DNA of 64,000 nucleotides from Ichthyophonus hoferi (taxonomy: Eukaryota; Opisthokonta; Ichthyosporea; Ichthyophonida; Ichthyophonidae). The stretch covers positions 96,911-160,910 of the forward strand of contig NAOQ01000081.1 of the NCBI GenBank assembly GCA_002751075.1, written 5' to 3'. Positions 57,570 through 64,000 of the stretch are shown here, piece by piece; position 1 is the first letter of the stretch, and every line of letters begins with the position of its first letter. The position numbers and the translations under genes are program-made. A model generated the notes under the pieces. It ran no database searches and had not been told where the DNA came from. It worked only from the letters and a program-made list of their open reading frames with translations.

Positions 57570-60375
57570 ACAAATACATTTTTTATTATGGCTATGACTA
57601 TAAGCCAAAACCTAAGTTCTTCCGAAGACGACATTTTTTCAAAGCGTAGATTACTGCTAACTCTCATCACCTACACCCGGTCCATTTTACTAGATAAGAA
57701 AGTGAAAGTTACACTTCTCACTGACTCTAAATGGTCCACCGCAGCCAACGGCAATCTGCTCGATGTTACTCTTATCCTGCAAGATTTTTATATTGTAATA
57801 TTTTCAAACAATAGTCTTGAATTGACAAACTCAAAGGAACAATTCCCTTTTGACCAAAAAATATAACAAAATTCACTCTCAGTTGAGCTCTTGGCACAGA
57901 AGACTGAAACGTGCAAGCTGAACGCAGTTGTTTATCGGCTCGTACAGATCTAGCGATCCATAACAAGTAGCCAATGATGCTCTGGTAAGATGTAGCGCCT
58001 CACAAGGCTCTTTGGGAGTCGAATCATCTGCTACCGATTGCACGTGTGTAGGCAAGATCCGGATATTGGTTCTTTACCTTTTTCTGTTCATAGAGCAAGC
58101 GCTCGAGTGTATCCTCTTTGGGAAAGCTCAACGCTGCTGCTGGGGACTTGCCCAAACAATGGTGTATCTTGCAGATCTTGGTCAGGATCTTCGCTATAAT
58201 AATTCCAATAACACTATCCCTGTTCTCGGGGTCTTCAGATACAAGGAAATCATCAAACTATAGGCAGAGGCACAGAGAGTGAATAGTTTTATAATGTACA
58301 GACATGGTTCTTTTTCCGTTGGGTTCATGCAGATGGATTTCAAGAAAGTGCCCGACATCTTATTCCAGAGTAGTGAGCTTCCATGTAGCCTATATAAGCT
58401 ATACTTGTGGCAGCAAACCATGTTGGGATGATCGCTCTACTGCATCAAATATGACTGCTCTATGTAAACAGGAGTTCCCAAGTATGAATGTAAGCCCCCA
58501 TGATGTCCACTTGGGCAATATCATAGCCTTTGGCTACGGTAATGCTTAAAAGAACTGAGAGAGTAACACAAAAGGAAACTGTAGAACTTACTTCAAAAAA
58601 GTCAATATCCTTCTTCAGACGAGCTTTGTGCTTAATTATGTGTCCCTCAATATCCCACTTACAGTGGAAGACCCAGAGGCTGTGTAGGGTAGTTTTCCCC
58701 GCTTTGGACAAAGCACTAGATTCCAAGTGTGAAGAGTAAGATGTTCTCAACTTCTGTTTTCTACCCCTAATCCATTCTGGTCATGTGAATGCATAGCTTG
58801 TGTTGGATTCTTGGTATCATGGATCCCAAGCATCACATTTATAGGCCCTGGTGTTACCTTGGTCTTGGCGGAACCATATAGTAGGGACCCAGGAGAGCTA
58901 TGCTGACCGTAAGTGGCCCCACTTGGAGTTGTTGGCGGGGCATACTTCGAGTGTTAGTGTCAAAAAAAAAAACTCTTATCTCGACCACATTTGGAAAGGC
59001 TCTCTATTACAGGCTTAGAAGGGAGGACTGTAGGGTACTGATTAAAAATTGGTGTAGGGCAGAATAGAAGAAAACCAGTTGAATGTATGCATTGCTCCTG
59101 CTTTACTACCGAGTAGCTAGCAATAAAATTTAAGTGGATGGGGCAGATGAAGCTCAGATTGAAAACATTTGGACACGAATGTTATCTTTACCACCTCAGA
59201 AATCCAATTTGTCTGGCAAAGAGGTGACCTGAATTTTTACAATCGGCAATGGAGGCAATTGGATGAAATTGGCATTTGATGACGTTATCAATTGCAAACG
59301 GATCCTGCTGATGCAGATTGAAATTAAATGAAGCTAGTGAAGTTGGGCTGTGAATTTTGTTGCCCAGCTCACGAGCCCATAGGAGCGCAAGTGTTGGGCC
59401 ATTCTGCTATAATTAAGGATATTGAAGCAAAGTCTGACAGACTCCATCACGCTTAGGTACTGCCTGGATATGGGGTCAATTCCCAAAGGTTATCTTAGGC
59501 TGACTGTGATTGATTCTTTAGGAGCTGTTAATGAAGAGAGCATTAGGGCCTTTCTCTCTCTCCTGAGGTAAAGGAGCTGCCCACAATGGAAAAGGGAGGA
59601 TTAGTTCGATATGATTGGATGAAGAGTAACGAGGAACTCTTAATTGGTGACATATAGTTGGGCTTGAAAAGGATCGCATTGGAGGAGAGCCCACCTCCGC
59701 GTGTTAAGCTGGTGGCTCACGATCAATCATAAGAGTGTCCTTATTGGGCGATTGAGATTGCGGATTTGTTAATAAGAATGCAACAGTTGCGATCAGGTTT
59801 TGATTTGCTCCATGAGCTCGTGTGACTGTGGAGGCAGAATATTCTAGCACGAGATATCTTGTATAAAAAAAACATCCTGGATGTTAGAAAAAAACTGTGT
59901 CGTAAATAAGATAATCGCTCAGATTTGCAACAGGAATATGAAGAGAAAAGTAAACTGGAGCGGATATAATGAAAGGAGGCTCCATGACCGGAAATAGAAG
60001 AAAAACAGCAATTATTGGTAAGTTTTTGAGCCTTGAGTGAGTTATTCACCACTATAATTGCAGATTTAAAGGCTCACTTTTGCTTAAGAGAAGGCGTTTT
60101 CCTGATACCTGATGAGAGTGTATTATAAACGACCAGACAAGCGACTGGCTCAAGAAAAAGGCTATTGGCTGAAGGTATTCAACAATTGCAACGTGACTAT
60201 CACAGGTACTAAGATCCCATAACCCTATTGGAAAATAGAAATTGTATTGTTTGTACTGAAATCTATTTGGCAATTGAAAATGAAACTATTATCTAAGTAA
60301 CTATAACCGAAGGAACGGGGCAACAATAACAAAGCATAATCTATCTAAGCGTGATGAAGAATTTAGTTCCAACAT
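57570..60375 (-). mobile_element. Ty1/copia-type LTR retrotransposon fossil (minus strand)
   Basis: Read on the minus strand, an LTR start (TGTTGGAACTAAATTCTTCA) at 60375 is followed by a leader, a region I could not assign, and then a copia-type reverse transcriptase region at about 58750-58000 with the family's WVF, IIKHKARL and YDIAQVD-type signatures and the FDDFLVSE form of the YVDD box. The RNase H-proximal part (GYLLWIARSVRADK) is at about 57966-57800. The element is incomplete and multiply broken, a fossil with no intact gene. The 3' LTR in this orientation was not found with confidence. Confidence 0.75.
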
Positions 60376-63300
60376 ATATATATATATGTATATTGATATT
60401 TGTGTGGTGTGTATAAAAATGTAATTTATCAATTTGGCAATAGATTATTTATTACTTAGACTTACTTAGGCTTTACAAAAGTTAAATATACTTACTATTT
60501 TAATCTAATTTAAATCTTTGTTATTTGACTTAGATCAGGCTGTAGTCTTACTCCATTCAAAATAGTAACTAGAGGCAAGACATAACTCAAATACTTTTAT
60601 CTATGTTACACAATATAGTAAACACTATTTTCATTATTTAAACTAAGTTATAGTTTTAAATAAATTGTAAGAATTTTACTTGTGCTTTTAGTGATGAATA
60701 CTTGATTTGGGGATGCAAAATGGAAATAAACATTAGATACAATGACTTGCTTCCAGAATGTCATACAGTATTAGCATATTGAATATGTAGATAGGAGTAT
60801 ATACAACTATGTATATATATGAACAAAAATGCTAACATCTAAGAGCTAGACAAAGCATTTGATACATAAAGCAAAAAGGACGTTTAAAACTAGCAACCTT
60901 ACAGTTCTCATGAGTATTTGATAAATTCATAATAATATCATAGGATTAACCCAATTAAGATGAATGAAGACCATACATATATGATCTTCAGTTAACCGCA
61001 TATTTGACTTAACATACGCAAGACAACAGACAAGGACAGTTCTGATTGAAATTCATGAGCATATGTTGTATATATTGCCGCTAGAACTATGTAATTCATG
61101 GTGGGGGAAAATATTAACTTTCTCGAGTAAGAGAGAGAAATATATAATAGTGGTATTAAATATTATTACATGATATTATGAATAATTATGATTTTTCTAA
61201 CAGTTCCCTATATAGTTTTATTTTACTATTCACGCCCTTTTACAGTGGTCGTCAATAAGTAGTTCCAAGCTGTTCAGGCAGGCAATTACTCCTAGTGAAC
61301 ATCTTCTGTCAGGAAGAAGGACCATTGGTTTTCCATGATGGTCAACCCTGGGGAATTGGCCATAGTAAATATCACAAAAATCCCAGCGCACATATAATTA
61401 AGGGTAATGTCATCTTGTGATAATTCCAAATCTACAGATATATTCGATACAGGTCTGCTTAAAGATTACCTGTCCAAATGATAATAATTATTATAAAGTA
61501 AATAAAATTTATTGCTTTAAACTTCCCTATCGAGTAAGAAACGTTTATAAAATGTAACTAAAATGAAGAGCACCCCTTCCCTACACACAGTTTGATATAT
61601 ACAATTGTTAGCCAAAACCAATTATAGAACCATGAACAAGATATGCCAGCCACTGATATGTTACTGAACGTAATGGAGTAGTAAATTAGTATGCGAATAA
61701 ATGAGTTATATAAAGCACTATCAGTTGCCCATAATTAATTATTGTCAATAATAAAAATTGGACTGTATGAGTTCGAAGACCTGAAGTGTTTCTAAGATGC
61801 AGGATAGTTAAAGAGTAAAAGATAAGCCCACACTAATAGACTTGGTAACGTGTAAGATCCGTAATGATCTTCTGTGGCAACAAGTTTATAACCATTTAAG
61901 CAGCATACTAAACACCCTAAAAGTAATTATTTGACTAACAAACATTCCCCCCAACAGCTCCAGTGCAAGACCACTTTTTGTTACTCATAAACTTCCCGTT
62001 ATCTGCCCAGCTAAAAAAAGGTATCACGCCATACATGCATCAAAATACCTCAATTTAATCCAGGACAAAAAATAATCTTGTTGGACAAAAAATGGACAAT
62101 CTATTGAATACAGGCCTGCATAGATGGGCATGGCGTAATGACCTGCATGTTTGTCACTATATATCAATAAACCCTTATATTTAGAAAGCAACCTGTACAG
62201 ATGTGCTACTGAATTTTATTAGAATAGGCGATATTGCAAGTTCAAGTATAGCGCCTCAGGCTAATAGTGGCAGGCACTATGTACCAGGCCAATACAAAAA
62301 TAACACTACGAACCCTGCATAAACTTAACCAATAACAATCGTGTAACATATGATTTCACAATTGTCTTAATTAGTGGTTCAACCCAGAGGACAACGTAAG
62401 TATCTTTATTCTTTATTTATAAACCAATAAATAACCGCCACAAAAGCAACTAAGCCTTTATCCCAAGTCAACGCGAGATGTGTTTTGAAATAACTAGATT
62501 ATTGTCAATCCACATTAGGATGGTAGAGGTCACGCACTCATATATTTTTAGTTATACGCGCGCCATACAAACCATAATCTTAAATGAAAAATAACGAGAA
62601 TAACATTTCATTGCACGATCTTAAACCTTTAATATTAATTAGTTGATTGCCCTGGAATAAAATGCACGTGCAAGTACGCATGCAATTGCCAGGGTTGACA
62701 GAGCTAGATTAAAGTTAAAATACAGATATTAATAGTAACAAAAAAAAAAACAATGTATTAAGGTAATTTTCAAAGTAATATTAATAATATAATTTAAAAA
62801 TATTAGGTCGGAATGTTTTAGTTGTGACTCGAGTGCGCAGTTCTTGAATTGAAACTAGCCTAGATGACATATGAATGGATCCTCGTCACACTTGATATGT
62901 TTCATTAGATTAGAGGCCATAGCCATTGATTGTAATATTCCTGCAAATGTATTCGCTGAATACTTCATCTTGAATCTTCGGCAAAACGTTCTTTTCCCAA
63001 CGAAACAAACGGGAGCATCCCAGCATATCTAGGTTCCTCAGCTAGTTATTAACAAACCAATGGCTGTGCCAATACGTACATTTTTTAACCATGCGGTCTC
63101 TCATGGAATGAAAGTATAGTATATACCAATTTTAATCCATAGGTTTAACTACTAGATCCATAATCAGCTGATTATAGAAAAATCTTCGCAAAACATACTT
63201 CTATCAATTTCATAAAATTTCAAGGGGTTGCAAATATAAGAATATGAAGGTAACTTAGCAATAGCATTTATAGGTGTCAACGTAAGTGGGTCTTGTTGTC

Positions 63301-64000
63301 AGCCTATAGCTATCCAGTAGTAGGAGGCGCTAACTGGGTTTTAATTGAGACACAGATTGCCAATAAAAGCTAAAGACGCATAGGTAAATTGATATTTCAA
63401 CGAGATTTCCATAGTTATTTTTCTTCCATTTACAATTATTAATAATATATACATATACAGTCTAAATTAGAATAATGTATTAAAAATTTGGTTTAATAAA
63501 TACTTTCCTTAATGTGATTTCGATTGCAGGTCTAGCGCGTGTGCTGTCGCAAAATCTCCGGGAGACGGCACAATCACGGTACAGGCACTGTGCCGGATAA
63601 TATCCTTTGAACCAATAGCAGGACCTGTAGATAATTTTACATAAATTGACAAAATATTTGTGACATAATTTAAAAATGAAGTTATTAATTGGATTCAATT
63701 TCTACATATATTTTCTTTTAGTAATATGTAATAATGATTTATATGTTTCATTTTTTTAACCCAAAATATAGTATGTTTGAGAATATGTATTTTGAAGGAA
63801 AGTTTTTTTTTTTTTTTTTGTATGGTTGTGTTAAACCTCTATAGGCTTCCAGGCATTTGAGCCGCTGATAATCGTCATACCAGCAGAAATGAAAGTTCCG
63901 GGTAGGCTGTCAGTCGATGCAATATCATTCACATATGTAGAGGAAGAATTAGCCAATAAAAGATATACTTTTTGTTGAGGAAAACAAGGCTGTGCGCTTG
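60376..64000. other. Intergenic, no gene seen
   Basis: A+T-rich; scattered short open frames only. A 16-base poly(T) run lies at about 63804-63819. A more G+C-rich patch at about 63530-63600 has no recognisable motif. Confidence 0.45.

Overview
The window is animal nuclear DNA: intron-rich, roughly two-thirds A+T by eye, with GT-AG introns, four assembly gaps (runs of N), and many microsatellites. The proteins that can be rebuilt exon by exon (a UBA-type peptidyl-tRNA hydrolase 2, RBM39, PRMT3 and a NFATC2IP/Rad60-type SUMO-like protein) are of metazoan type. The compact genes suggest a non-bilaterian or other small-genome invertebrate (a sponge or placozoan would fit), but the sequence alone does not settle the species.

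Layout. 1-5.5 kb: no gene seen, one large gap. 5.56-6.3 kb: an exon of a C2H2 zinc-finger protein (+). 8.77-12.95 kb: UIM-UBA-PTH2 peptidyl-tRNA hydrolase (-), seven exons including an 8-nt microexon. 13.61-21.72 kb: RBM39 splicing factor (+), twelve exons, sharing a 0.66-kb divergent promoter region with the hydrolase. 22.99-31.60 kb: PRMT3 arginine methyltransferase (-), thirteen exons, convergent with RBM39. 32.05-33.70 kb: a decayed mariner/Tc1-superfamily DNA transposon whose deletion derivative (MITE) sits in RBM39 intron 11. 36.17-43.64 kb: NFATC2IP-like gene (-) with two SUMO-like domains. 50.88-54.51 kb: a four-exon gene (-) for a small helical/coiled-coil protein I do not recognise. 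54.9-60.4 kb: retroelement fossils, namely an LTR-like repeat (also at 34.3 and 46.1 kb) and broken Ty1/copia pieces in both orientations. The rest (43.6-50.9 kb and 60.4-64 kb) looks intergenic.

Functionally the host genes are housekeeping: ribosome-associated peptidyl-tRNA recycling with ubiquitin binding, pre-mRNA splicing, arginine methylation of ribosomal and RNA-binding proteins, and SUMO-linked genome maintenance. They are not an operon. The one arranged pair is the head-to-head PTH2/RBM39 promoter.

The best-supported unusual observations are the 8-nt microexon encoding the Arg-Thr-Gln core of the PTH2 signature; the duplicated 3' end and splice donor of RBM39 exon 9; the paired autonomous-type transposon and MITE; and a perfectly phased 40-bp array carrying a GGATTATAATCC palindrome inside the NFATC2IP-like gene. 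I did not find a clearly new multi-gene system.
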